From Paraconiothyrium sp. Pb-2020 (Eukaryota > Ascomycota > Dothideomycetes > Pleosporales > Didymosphaeriaceae), in the NCBI GenBank assembly GCA_022419385.1, contig JAJUBI010000001.1:1860001-1924000 (forward strand): 64,000 bases of DNA, in the 5' to 3' direction. Under the pieces are notes generated by a model. It had not been told where the DNA came from. It was given only the letters and a program-made list of their open reading frames with translations, and made no database searches. Position numbers and translations under genes: made by a program. Within the stretch, counting starts at the first letter, position 1; each line of letters starts with the position of its first letter. Positions 34,178 to 45,145 of this stretch are shown piece after piece.

Positions 34178-35110
34178 TCAACAGGCGATTTCCGCAGCCT
34201 CCACACCGCCATCACCATCACGGTCCTTCGCGTAGTTTACGAATTGGTCGTATATTTTCAAGCTGTTCGCCAGATACCTTGTGACGGAAACGAGCATCTG
34301 CATCATTGTGATGACCGGCGCATCGGTGTCTTCAATGTCTTCGAGCTCATCTGCCAATTTTACTTCCTCTTCGAAGCCTTTTCCTTCTTTGCAAGAGAGT
34401 CCTTGGCCTTTCTCACAGGATTGTCCCCTGGCCTTTTCCTCGAGGTTCTGTTCGTCTATTTGCGGCGGCAATCTGCTGCGCTGGTTCTAGCTGACCTGCA
34501 GGGTGGTGACGCTGTTGATGTTGATGTTGATGTAGGTGCAGGGGTAGGGGCATGGGCAGCCACGAATGCAGAAGTGGATGTAGCTTTTATTGGTAGACTC
34601 CTTGCGATCTACATAGGAATAGGTTCTGTCACAGCACTGCTTGTCTCACCGCCGTCAATTTCACCTCGGTGTCTTCTTTGCTTCGGTCTTTTCCAGCGTC
34701 ATCCTCAACTCCTCTCTCTTTCATCAATGGAACCAGTGCCCCGCTTCTTGGACAAACCTGTAATTCCGGTCATCTCAGCCGACTTGGTTGAGACCGCCCT
34801 CCTTTCAGCAGCGACCGGATAAATCGCAAGCCCATGTCCATTACGGTGGAAGTTGACACAAACTCGGCATTCGGAAGGTCAGCATCTTCAGCAGGCACTT
34901 GAATGCCATCGCCATCTTTCCTTTGGCCGGTTTGCATCGATGACCAAAACTGACCCGAGCTAGGCCGACCAGGACACTCCTGTCTTCAGTTCATTCAGCT
35001 CATCGTCGCCCATGGCGTAGATTTCATCAGGGAAGTTAGAGTTGTCATCTGCACTTATATTTGCTAGACTTCGCAAGTCTGGACGGTGCTTTTGGTGAAG
35101 GAAAGACGTA
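34178..35110 (-). pseudogene. Decayed hypothetical gene with several frameshifts
   Basis: Reading the minus strand, protein-like acidic segments follow one another but in different frames. They are RPDLRSLANISADDNSNFPD with AMGDDELNELKTG, then SSGQFWSSMQTGQRKDGDGI with VPAEDADLPNAEFVSTSTVM, then AVSTKSAEMTGITGLSKKRG, then VEDDAGKDRSKEDTEVKLTA, and last DEQNLEEKARGQSCEKGQGL with LADELEDIEDTDAP to a stop at 34178. The frame changes fall near 34978, 34800 and 34712, with at least one more near 34500. No introns with good signals explain these shifts. I do not recognise the family. Alternatives are a gene with unusual splicing or several sequencing errors. The best single frame, 34471-34178, could be a surviving last exon. 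Confidence 0.4.
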
Positions 35111-35539
35111 TCTTGAATTTTGGACGGTAGGATGAGCTTGTAAAGTGAGTAATGAGTTAAACGTTGGTGCAGGATATTTGCTGGTGTCGCGTTTCATTCG
35201 TTGCTTGTTGCCAAGTGCACAGCAGGTGGTAGATGGATGATACGGCGTCTTTGTTAAACTTGAGGCCGGGTTCGTAGGCAGTAACCGTACGAGCTCTTGC
35301 AGGCGCTGTGGTAGCAGGCTGGAGAAACGTTTGCATAAACAAGAGCGCTCGTCAGACATGTGTTCTGGTGGGAAAATCAAGCCCCTATTGTAGCACTTCG
35401 CCAGGAGTATCCGTTGACAGGCCAGTCAGCAGTCAGATCAGGGAGATGGCTAATTACAGGGTTTGGTCAGGGTCCAGCCCTCTTTTTGCAGTCTTTGAAT
35501 AAATAAGAACGTATTGCATCCTGTTGTGTGACTTCTAAG
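35111..35539. other. Intergenic DNA between decayed gene and phosphate permease
   Basis: A frame of about 110 codons on the minus strand (35380-35045) runs into the decayed gene and may be its upstream part, but has no recognisable content. The right end is the 3' region of the permease. Confidence 0.35.
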
Positions 35540-37575
35540 TTACTGCCCATCCCATACCCTATCTCTGTTTCTTGACCGCACTCCTTCTCTCAGCTCCACC
35601 GCCTTCTCCACGTCCCTCCTCCTTACATTGTCCGGATCGTATTCCGGTGTCCCCTCGACCTCACCCGCCAATCTCTCTAACGTCTTCCTCTTCGTCTCAG
35701 GCACTAGCAAACTAGTGAAGATACCGGCGAACATAAACGCGCTGTAGATCTGCATGACATGATTCAGCCATGGGCTATCCGAGCTACCAGGCTTCGCTCC
35801 CCTCGTTCGTAGTGGGCCGATCAGCACCTGTGCGATGATCGCGCCCACTTTGCCAGAAGCGGCGGATATTCCGTGGCCAGAGGAGCGGTAACGAGTGGGA
35901 AAGCATTCTCCAGGGATTATAAAGGTGGTGGCGTTGGGGCCAAAATTAAAGAAAAATTGTGCAATGACGTAGAGCGCGAGTAGAGCTTTGCCGGAGAGGA
36001 GGTGGTACGCGAAGCCGATAGCTACGAATATTCCGGTCAGGACGACGAAGCCCATAAGCTGGATGGGCTTACGGCCTATGGTATCGACTGTTGCGACGGT
36101 GACCCAGTAACCTATCATCTTTTAGCACGAATCAGGGCTGAAAGGTACTTGTGACTCACCAGGTATTGCACCTGCGCAGGTGATGATCAGGTTGCCCACA
36201 GCTTGGTTGTGGAAAACCTGATAAACATCGTTGCCTTTAGAGTAGCCAATCTGCTGCAGGATGATGGAGTTGTTAAGTCCCAGACCTAGCTCAAGTTAAT
36301 CTTTGCGACTGCTTAGGACTCGCATTGTCAATGCGACACGGCGAGCCGTAATGCAAGGTCTGCACGCACCATAATACGCAACATCAAGTAAAAACCATGA
36401 TCCTGCTGTCCCTAGCAACACGCTTCCATTCTTCCACTTTCCAACCCAACTGAAGAAGTCTGACCAGGAAGCCACTGGAACCTCGAGCTGGTGACTATCG
36501 TTGTCCTTGGCACGTGCTCGTGTGATCTCGTCAACGTTGCCCCTTGACATACCAGCCTTGAAAGCTTTGACATCGGAGCCGGCTTGGACAACATCGCGGT
36601 CAACATCGAAGGTATACCGCGGGGTTTCCGGGATGGTAAGGCGATAGTACAGAGCGATGCAACCTGGGACGGCACCAAAGCCGATCACAATCCTCCACAT
36701 TTTGTCGACGGCAAGCCCACAAGCACCGGCACACTGGTCCACTGTCTTTGCCTGCTTCAAGGTTGACTTGTATGCCTCGGTCACGACGAGTGATACCATT
36801 GCTGCAGCAAACTGTCCTATGCCTTGCATGGCGAAGACGGATCCCATCATAGCACCTCTCCATCTAGTGGTTGCAAACTCAGATGTGATGATGGAACTAA
36901 GAGGGTAGTCGCCTCCAATGCCTATACCCATCAGGACTCTCCAAAAGACGATGACGCCTACAATGGAGCATGCAGGTGAGTGTGCCGAGAGTGACTGAGC
37001 GAGAGTGGCGAAGATTATCAAAATGAGCTCCATGCCGTACATTTTCTTGCGACCAACGATATCAGCAAGGATGCCGAATCCAACTTGGCCGATGACAGTG
37101 CCGGTGGAAGTGGCGACCTTGATGGCGGTATCGGCATTGGATGGTATCTTACCTGGCGAGTGGGTGGCATTCCTGAACAGTGAGCACTACATGTCTATAT
37201 GTGCCAGCATCAGCGGGACACTTACTGCCAGAACACTACGCCCAGCATTGAGACGACCATGTTGACGGCGAAGAGGTCATAGGCATCTAGTGCTACATTA
37301 GCTCATGGTATACACATGGAAAACAGTAGACATGCCGGTGAAGAAGCCTATGCCTGCCACGACTATTGCGCGGATATGATACCAGCCGAAAGGAGCTTTG
37401 TCGATCTCAGCGAGAGCAAGCCGTCTTCTCTCGTTGGGGTCCGCAATGTGGGCGTAGTCGTTGTGGAAGTTGTGAAACGCGGCGTTTCCGCCCGACGTCC
37501 TAAGCAACAACTGTCAGTGCCAACATGTCGTCGCAACCAAGGTTTGACAGCTCACTTGTGGACAATGCGCGACAT
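35540..37575 (-). CDS. Phosphate:H+ symporter, Pho84-like MFS
   Basis: High-affinity inorganic phosphate importer of the plasma membrane. Exon 1 is 37575-37556 (20 nt, MSRIVHK), exon 2 is 37499-37336, exon 3 starts at 37286, and further exons run to 35540. Conserved parts are GGNAAFHNFHNDYAHIADPN, ERRRLALAEIDKAPFGWYH, GFFTDAYDLFAVNMVVSMLG, NADTAIKVATSTGTVIGQVG, the MFS signature GFGILADIVGRKKMYG, RVLMGIGIGGDYPLSSII, SWFLLDVAYYG and the C-terminal FIIPGECFPTRYRSSGHGIS. The tail (PEYDPDNVRRRDVEKAVELR) is cytosolic. The near-invariant FTDAYD requires intron 37335-37287 to begin with GC rather than GT. Twelve helices can be counted. Expression is expected to respond to phosphate starvation, but no motif was checked. 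Confidence 0.92.
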
Positions 37576-38425
37576 GGCGAGTCGACAGCACCGGCGATCC
37601 AAGTGCACGGAAGAAGCGACCGGTCTCCTGGAGAATGGTAGCAGGATCAGAAAAGTCCGGTGCTGCGGGACCTTAGGGCTTATGAAGCAGGTTGCTGATC
37701 ACGTCGGCCTAGGAAGAGAGGGCAGAAGCAAAAGCGGGATGGCCACGGCACAACGGATGGGGCATGTCGTCCGGCGTGTGCTTGGGGTCTATTTCCGTCG
37801 AGGCGGTTCATGTTTCGTAAACCATATCTATCAATCGTCCGTCCTACATATGCATCACCTTCGGAAAGATAGAGGATGTCCGTGTATGTCGCCGTCTTGC
37901 CGCCGCACCGCACACACGTAGGGCGCCGTGCCCTCGCCCGAAGTCTCCAGCCTGAGCGAGTTGCCTCTTGCATACACGCAGCATGTCTGCTCTCGCCATG
38001 GACGCCGATGGAAGCAGCCGAGGCCGTCGACGGCGTGCGTGGGGGGTGCGCGCGGAAGAGCGAGCGAATGGCGTTGCGCACGTCGCGCACGCGGTGCGAA
38101 CCCCTGGAGAGGGCTCGGCGCGGCGTCAGCCTCAAGCATCGAGAAGGCGCCTTGGAAGAAGGTGCCTGGTGAAGATTTTGCAATCTTAGCTGCGACAAGC
38201 CGCGCCAATGCATCGAGACAAGAGGCAACAAGGCACACGACGGCCCTTGTCCACACGCCACGCTGTCACGGTTGCACAAGAGATATCCCTGGGAGACACC
38301 ACATGCCCCATTAACGACTAGAAAGCTATGGCTGAGCTAAGCTACCATTACATGAATGACTCCCGCCAGTGTTGATGCATCCACACGTGCCTTTGAGAGA
38401 AACAAGGTGCCAGCATGAGAGACCC
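37576..38425. other. GC-rich intergenic DNA, no supported gene
   Basis: Frames up to 199 codons are open on both strands at 37680-38279, but this follows from high GC: they overlap each other, are rich in Arg, Ala and Cys, and match nothing I know. The part next to 37575 is the phosphate permease promoter. The part next to 38426 is the 3' region of the GPI-protein gene. Confidence 0.4.
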
Positions 38426-39012
38426 TTAGAGAGCAGCGACGGCTGCATTGATCGCCATACCAACAGCGACAACGGAGCCCATACCGAGAGACACGCCCGA
38501 CAGAGGAGCGCCGTTGGAGGGAGGTTGCTCGGGCTCGTTTGAAGATGAGGGGGTGCTTCCGAGGTACGACGGGGAAGGGGTTGAGTTGTTCGTCGCAGTC
38601 GGGGTAGGTTCTGGCTTCGAGGGCTTGCTGCCAGACGGTCCGCCAGAAGATGCAGCAGGAGCTGGAGGGACAGATTCCGCAGGTCCAGGAGCTGGTCCAG
38701 CAGAGGCCGGGGGGGCTGGCGCAGGCGGAGCAGGACTCGAGGGCAGCCATGACGTCTCCGCCGGCAGAGGAGCCGCGCTATGAGCCTCAGACTTGGGAGG
38801 AGGAGGAGCTGGCGTCGTTGACTGGCCGCACTCGGTCACCACCACGGTTGTAGTGACCGCCGGCGCCGTGAAGCAGACGTCTGTAGAGCAGGGAGATTAC
38901 TACATGTGATGAACGTTCTAGGGCAACACAACGTACTGTCGTTAGGCGTGGCGGCCACGAGAGCGCCGACGACCGCAGCCATGGCAATTGCAGCAGACAT
39001 GAGACCGACCAT
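38426..39012 (-). CDS. Small secreted, GPI-anchor-like Pro/Ser-rich protein
   Basis: Two exons joined at AACGACA|GTACGT...CTACAG|ACGTC give about 176 aa. The N-terminus (MVGLMSAAIAMAAVVGALVA) is a signal peptide. The mature part starts TPNDNVCFTAPAVTTTVVVT with two Cys and then becomes low complexity: Pro/Ala/Ser-rich (SPAPPAPAPPASAGPAPGPA) and Ser/Thr/Pro-rich with N-x-S/T (NNST). It ends in a small-residue site and a hydrophobic tail (GSVVAVGMAINAAVAAL), the layout of a GPI-anchor signal. A cell-wall or plasma-membrane surface protein is inferred. The gene lies head-to-head with another GPI-type protein at 39732. Confidence 0.78.
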
Positions 39013-39731
39013 CTTGAGGGAGAAAATGCTGTTCAGAAGCTGTTGGGTAGTGGAGATGAAGAGATGTCGGGCAGAATGTATGCTCTGGGCAACCTGTTCG
39101 CTGAAATGCCGTGTGTCGTGGGGAGCAGGTCGAGGAGAGGCGGCAAACAACATTGAACCTTTGAGGCTGTAAGCGGCAGCTGCCATGACGACAGTGGTGA
39201 AGGTGAACAAGGGCAACGGGCTCGGGAGAGAGGGCAAGCGTGGCCATTCAGCTGTCCGGAGGAAAGCACTGTGAGTGCGGCAACCAGAGACTCACCGGCT
39301 TATCACCTATCCGTCTTTACAAAGTATGGGACACCGACATGGATCTCGTTGAGGAGTCGCTCTTGTATTCCACACAAGAGTGAAAGAACGCTCACGTGAG
39401 GCGACATCACCCGTGGACCCACGGACGTAGCACCATTGCCTCTTCTAATCGTCGCCCCCGAAGTTGCTCTCTATCTTCCCCACACCCTTTCCGGTGTTTT
39501 GTTGTCGAGCGTCATCGCACTTTCCTCATTCTTTCCACGTTGAGAAGCCTTGGCGCCGCTTGCCCTCTTCAAAAGCCCAAACGTGTGCTTCTTGATCGTG
39601 TCTCCTCCACTTGACTACTTACACTCGTTCCCACGCTCTTTGCCAACGACCAAAGTCTAGCTCGTTACTCTCTCTCTCTCTTCTCCCCTACCACTCCGTC
39701 AGCCTCTCACCAATCGCCTGCCCTGTCTGCA
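39013..39731. promoter_or_regulatory. Divergent promoter between two GPI-type protein genes
   Basis: A 719-bp region separating two outward-reading surface-protein genes. Close to the plus-strand start it contains a CT-dinucleotide microsatellite (about 39667-39682, seven to eight units) within a long pyrimidine-rich leader, often associated with strong fungal transcription. An open plus-strand frame at 39396-39614 has no recognisable content. Confidence 0.45.
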
Positions 39732-41669
39732 ATGAGGGCCTCACGGATCGCTATGCTGCTTGGTAGCGGCACCTATGTTGTTGCGTCGCCAGATGGACCG
39801 GGCGACAAAGGTAGCATTCTTCCCTTTCACCTTCCTTCAGCCTTGACTTACAGTAAGTAGTCATGGCGCTCTCCACAGAAGCTCCGGTGTACGTCGTTGG
39901 TCCCAATGTCTACTCTACTTCAACTTTCTTTACTACCTCCTACTTCACCATCACCGAGTGCGCCTCATATGCTTCCGATTGCCCCACGAACGCCTTGACT
40001 GTGGTCACGTCGGCAGTGTTCGCTACAACGACCACGACCATCTGCCTGACCAGCGGTCAGCCGCAGGGTTCACCAACTACATCCTGGACGACGGCCTTTC
40101 CCACTGCCCTGCCTTCAGCCACACGCTCATTGCCGTCGAACACCGTTACGTCGACCAACAATCCTATGGGCACGGCTACAGCTCCTTACACTGGTGCACC
40201 CGGAGCACCTTCAGGTACGGGTCCTGGTAATACACCCAACATCCCAAGCTCTAGCAGCCTCATCGGTTCAGGGCCTGCTCTGCCCTCAACCCTGCTCCCA
40301 AACGTGCCATCCGGCTCGGGTTCTGCGTCTTCTCCAGGCTCTCCTGCGACCTCGAGCATTGGCGTCTTGCCCATCCCGAGCTCCGGGATCCCAATCGGTC
40401 CAGGGCCTGTTTTTCCCTCCAGGTCCCTCCATCAAATCTCAACCGGCTCGGACCTCGCTCCTTCTCCAGGTCATCCCGATACCTCGAGCATTGGCATTCT
40501 GCCAATCACTAGCTCTGACATCCCGATCGGTCCAGGTCCTGCTCTTCCTAATACAGTGCTCAACGCCCCGTCTGGTTCTGCTTCGCCCCCTTCTTATCCG
40601 GGAATATCGGCATCGGTACCTGCGGTTCCTATGTCCAGCGGCTTTGATGTTCCGGGCCCCGGGGTGTCATCAGTCACTGTCCCTGGCATACCAACCAGCT
40701 CTATTCCCGGAGCGTCCTTAACCTCATACCCAGGCGTGTCTTCCACTAACCCGATCCCTATCGTTCCTCCGCACCCGCGACCACAATCTAGCTCGGCCGT
40801 AGGTATACCATCTTCGTCAAACACGGGCCCGGCTCCGGTTCCAGGCTCTAGTGGTCTAAATTCTGGTATCATGTCTTCTTCGTACACAGGGCCGACTCCA
40901 ATTCCCGGATCCGGTAGTCCAACTTCCAGTATCGGGTTTCCTCCGTTTACAGGGTCGACTATCTTCTCAGGCTCTGGTAGTCCCACTTCTGGAGTCCCAC
41001 CAAGCCCAAGCAACAGCAACCCACCCACTTCAAGCCCGGGTGCTCCAGGCTTTCCATCAGGTTCCTCCCCAGTCGAGAATCCTTACAACTCCAGGCCAAC
41101 TGCTACTCCCTCTGGCTCTGGCGTCAATTTTAGTACGACTGGCATCGAGGGCACCAAAACCTCTTCGCTTCCATCCTCTCCACTAGGTCCTCCAGGTGAA
41201 ACGACTGCCAGTCCGGCTGGCCCCACCCAGCCTTTTGATTATCCATCCGCTCCAGGACAGCTAACGACGGTCGTTGGGCCGACTTCTTCTGCCGAAGAGG
41301 GCATCTCGACAACGCAGATCATGAGTGTTGTCACGTATTCGCAAACGACTCTTGTTGTAACGATGCCGCTGGCGACGAGCAGCCGTAACTACTCAACAGA
41401 GACTGAGGGCATACATACCAGCATTGGCACGGACGCATCGGCATACATCCCCACCGGATCTGGGTAAGCATCTCTGCCTCTATACACGCACTAGATTGGC
41501 TAACATGGCAACTAGCTGGTTGCCAAGCGCCACCAACAATGGCACTGTCTACTCACCTACACCAAGTTCGCCAATTCCGTTCAACAACGAGGCCGAACAG
41601 GCCTTCGGCTCTAGAAAGAGCTCTATCATCGCCATTGTCGTTGCACTCGCCTTTGCTCATTTCGCTTAA
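39732..41669 (+). CDS. Mucin-like GPI-anchored surface protein
   Basis: Three exons: 39732-39810, 39861-41463 and 41516-41669, about 611 aa. The N-terminus (MRASRIAMLLGSGTYVVASP) is a short, not very hydrophobic signal peptide. Next comes a conserved-looking domain with VYVVGPNVYSTSTFFTTSYF and two or three Cys (ECASYASDC, TTICLTSG). The central ~350 residues are Ser/Thr/Pro/Gly-rich and should be heavily O-glycosylated; they include three 44-residue repeats. The C-terminus has GSRKSSIIAIVVALAFAHFA, a Ser/Ala site plus hydrophobic tail consistent with GPI anchoring. A role at the cell wall is inferred. The first splice (AAAG|GTAGCA to AAGTAG|TCATGG) has a weak donor; translation could instead begin at 39863, but then no signal peptide would remain. 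Confidence 0.75.
40249..40640 (+). repeat. Three tandem 132-bp repeats within the mucin-like gene
   Basis: The phrase GGGCCTG (GGTCCTG in the third) recurs at about 40271, 40403 and 40535, exactly 132 bp apart. This encodes three 44-residue units of the form IGxGPxxP...SSIGxLPI. The period is a multiple of three, so unit gain or loss would keep the frame. Confidence 0.8.
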
Positions 41670-42684
41670 GACGCTTAGTACATAATAACTTCCGTTCGCG
41701 TCCGCTGTATTGTACGGGTTACGGGCAGGTTGTTGTAGTGTTGTGTCAAGTTTATGGACCAATCTTACGACGTTCAGCACGCCTAGCTTTAGCGGAGACT
41801 GTACTAAATCGCATACTTTTGGGCATGGTTAATGGGGATAAACGGTAGCATGATCTTCATTTGTTCTATGGTGGACAGGTCTATTCTCGCAACATGTTAC
41901 CACTTACAAAATCGGCCATACGGGTACAAGTAGCTGATACAATGTAACTTCTAATGCGGCCGTACCTTTTGTCGGACGGAGCTTATGCTATGACTTGAGT
42001 ATCTCTCACTGGCCTAGCGCCTTCGGTCAACTCTATACTCTACTTCCCGCCACTCTTGACTTCCCTGATCCACTGTCCCTCTTGTTCGGCACGCTATTGT
42101 AACTCCACCAAACATTCTCGGTCATGACCTCGGCTTCCTTGCTCTTTCCTCTGACGTCTGTATAAATTTCTCGCCCCAAAGATATATCCCTGCCAAAACA
42201 ATCTCAAGAATCCATAACCTCCATCGCATCTCTGTGCCGGCTTTGTTCACAGTCGCAATCGGCCCCAGTGATCAGCTGTCGCGCCACATCGAGCAGCGTG
42301 CGATGCAGTCTATCCAGGCTCTCATCACTCTCAGCGCGTCGGCCATCGCATCCCACATACAAGCGACAAAGTAAGAACATCACGGTGACCAATTATAGTA
42401 TGTGAAGGTGTCAATCATATCTACATTCAAGATCTCAGCTTCAAGGCGCATGCAGAATAACCAAGCACATAACTCTAATGAGCGCTGTCCGCCATATATC
42501 CCTCTCTTGAACCCAGCAGCAAAGGCTCAGCCAGACTAACGCCATACGATGAATGCAACATACCTGATTTCTTGATCCATGCCTCCGACTCACAAAGCGA
42601 GCGTGTAATAGAACACTCTCATACCGCCCAACCCAGACTCCATACATGCTTCCCGCTGTACTCAAGAATCGCGCTCGGATCATA
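41670..42684. other. Intergenic DNA between convergent genes
   Basis: About 1 kb between the 3' ends of the mucin-like gene and the oxysterol-binding protein gene. A 161-codon minus-strand frame (42926-42441) overlaps the oxysterol-binding gene in another frame and is a shadow. No RNA or repeat feature was recognised. Confidence 0.4.
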
Positions 42685-44453
42685 CTAAAACGCAGCATAC
42701 TCCTTGTTTGGCTCGAGCGCGTACTTGTCTTCGTGTAAGCGCTTGAGGACCTCCTCGCCGTCTGGTGTAAGGTCCGGTCTGCCGACAGGTGTAACGGCGC
42801 CCGTGAAGAAACGTGGCTGCCAATCCTTCCCGGTCTCTTTTCGCTCGGCTGCTTTCTTCCTCTGCTTATCCTCAATCTCTTGCTTGAGCGTCGTGGCAAG
42901 CGAGTACTGCTTGTTGACGATAGCATTAGTCACGCCTTCCCAGAACTTGCGGGATTCGTTAGGAAGTTGCTCTTCGATGGGCGGAATGTTCTTGGGAATG
43001 ACGAAGAGGGGGTCGAGATCGATGAGGAGATTCCTGTCTTTCTCCTGAAAGGAGGTCAGTAAGCTGTCCGGCGCAATCCGTCTCAGATATGAACATACAG
43101 GGGTTTTCGCGAAAGGCTGGCTTCCAAGTGTGTAGTACACCTTTTGCTGCCAGGAGCCTTCTATCCTCCCCAGCACATCCCTATCCGACACGTCCTTGAC
43201 CTTCGTCTTGTTGTCGTTGCTCGGGTCGTACTTGAAGATGACACCCACGACCTTGTTCTGGGACCGCCCGAGCCACCCCTCCTCTTGGTATTCCAGAATG
43301 ACCTTTATCTTGGACTTGGCGCAAGTGACGAAACAGGAGTCGGCGACCGAGACGCTGAGAGAGCCTGTGACAGTCAGCACTTTGGCATTGCAATGAGACC
43401 AGAATCACGATGTACCCCTCAGCAGACCACCCAGATATGCCGCCGGATGTGTCAACTGGTATTCTTCATTGTCCCGGTTCGCCAACGTGATGAAGATGCC
43501 CAAGTTATGTGCTCCAGCAACAACGCGAATGTTGGTTCCCGTGAATTTCGCGCTGAGCTGGTCGAATCCCCGCGCAGAAATACCCTTCTCAGGGCAGTCA
43601 ATGTAGAAAGCGGAGACGGGAGGGTGATGCGAGGTCTGTTCGGTAAGGTAGGAAAGCTTCACGCGCTTATCGCCGGCGACGCTGCTGGAGCTGCTTGAGG
43701 GCTTTGAGCTCGGTGCATGTTTGAGTTGCGGTTGTGTGTCTTCCACATCCCATGTACACTGCGTGTGTTAGTTACGTTGTCATAGTAAGTAAGGCTGAAG
43801 CATACCCTAAAGAATTCGCCGAGTGTGGAGTTGTAGGGCTTGCACGGCTTGCCCTTGACGTATTTCTGCCCTTATCAGTGCTGGACTAGTCATGACCTGC
43901 CTACTGTCATACCAAGTCCTTTGTGAACCAAAACCGCAGGGTCCCTAGCATGCGCCCGAGAGGTTCGTCTGAATCTCCGATACTGCGCCGGTCAGCATCG
44001 GCCTGGCAATCCTGATTTTCTGAATATACGCACCTGATAAAGGTCTCTGGTCTGTCCAGGTAATTCCAATACTCTGTGCTTCGTCAGAACACATGCCAGG
44101 CATAGTCACCTGTGCTCCTATGTAAGATTTGTTGCTCGGATAGATACGTACCAAGATTGGGTGTGGGCTCCAAAAGTTGCGCTGGGAGAGAAAACCGCAC
44201 GGCGGCCAGATCAGACACGCCGATAAACCTGCCGCATTTTGTCAACGATGTCCTTTTCGAACGTGACCTCAAGGGCTGAGGCCAGGATTGATAGCATATC
44301 GTACCGCCTCAGCACCCCCAAGAAGGTCTTGAGCTTGCTGCCCTCATCTGGCGCCTTCTCCACAGGGGCATTTGCGGGTGTGGAAGCCCTCGAGGGCTCG
44401 TTCGAGGTAGCGGCCGAGGTCGGGGCGAGTGCGTTTGCGGAAGACTCCGCCAT
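42685..44453 (-). CDS. Oxysterol-binding protein-related lipid transfer protein
   Basis: Cytosolic ORP/OSH-family protein that exchanges sterols and phosphoinositides or phosphatidylserine at membrane contact sites. The multi-exon gene starts at 44453 (MAESSANALAPTSAATSNEP), with a Ser/Pro/Ala-rich leader and then KLKTFLGVLRRYDMLSILAS. The ligand-binding domain includes RFSLPAQLLEPTPNLEYWNY, KGKPCKPYNSTLGEFFRCTW, the family fingerprint EQTSHHPPVSAF, ISARGFDQLSAKFTGTNIRV, and near the end ESRKFWEGVTNAIVNKQYSL with KDWQPRFF. No PH domain or ankyrin repeats precede it, so it belongs to the short class (Osh4/Osh6-like). Which ligand it carries is not determined. The exon edges between 43750 and 44270 were followed by eye and may be off by a few bases. 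Confidence 0.9.
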
Positions 44454-45145
44454 GATTCAAGGAGGCTTGACGCCGGTCGGTACGAAGGGACAGTCGATCC
44501 GCTCGAGTATCGGGAACAGGAGAACAAAATTCGGCGAGAAGGCGAGTCTGCTAGAACAAGTGTCGACGCAATACAAGCTACCGATGTTGAAGAGGCGGTG
44601 CCAAGTGTGGCGCAAAGCTCTGACGCAATGGGCGAGACCCTTGTCGTTGGCGGGGTACGGGGAACGGGTATCGCAGCGGAGGATCTGGAGGACGTCAATA
44701 GCACCACGAAGGACGAGAACAGGAACACCTGAACAGCAGCAGAAGCAGCAGAGCGTAGTTATCGTAGCTATCTTCGTATGCACGTCTCGAAACATGGCAA
44801 GGATGTATCATGGCGGTGAAACTCTGACCAATCGTTGGAACACGAAGCGTCAGGGCCCTTTTCATTTGCACCCGGCCCGAGGGCGCGCACCCATGCACGT
44901 GCATCGCCAGACCCTCGGAGTCGCTCACATGCTGTACTTGGTACTACCATACACAACCACGCTTATCGCGAGGGTGCGGCCTCCTTAATGACACCCTCTG
45001 ATGACCAGGCCAGCTCGCTGACATGCCTGCATGACCAAAAGACCTGCCCGAATGACGCCCCCCTCTGGTCCATGCCGCGCCAACGCGAACAACAACAGAA
45101 CATCAGCGTGTGGCACTGTTCGGACATGTCGTTGCATCTCTTCCC
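44454..45145. other. Intergenic DNA, OSBP-type gene promoter
   Basis: This interval lies between two minus-strand genes. A plus-strand frame of 266 codons starts here at 44835, but most of it is antisense to the calpain gene and has no domain. No repeat or RNA feature was recognised. Confidence 0.4.

Noticed and set aside
34172..34822. A 216-codon plus-strand frame rich in hydrophobic residues
   Set aside because: Antisense of acidic coding sequence gives hydrophobic frames like this; the sense strand carries natural-looking acidic segments. I kept the minus-strand decayed-gene reading, but this frame is the main alternative.
37680..38314. Long overlapping frames on both strands
   Set aside because: High GC suppresses stops; the products are Arg/Ala/Cys-rich, mutually overlapping and without any family feature.
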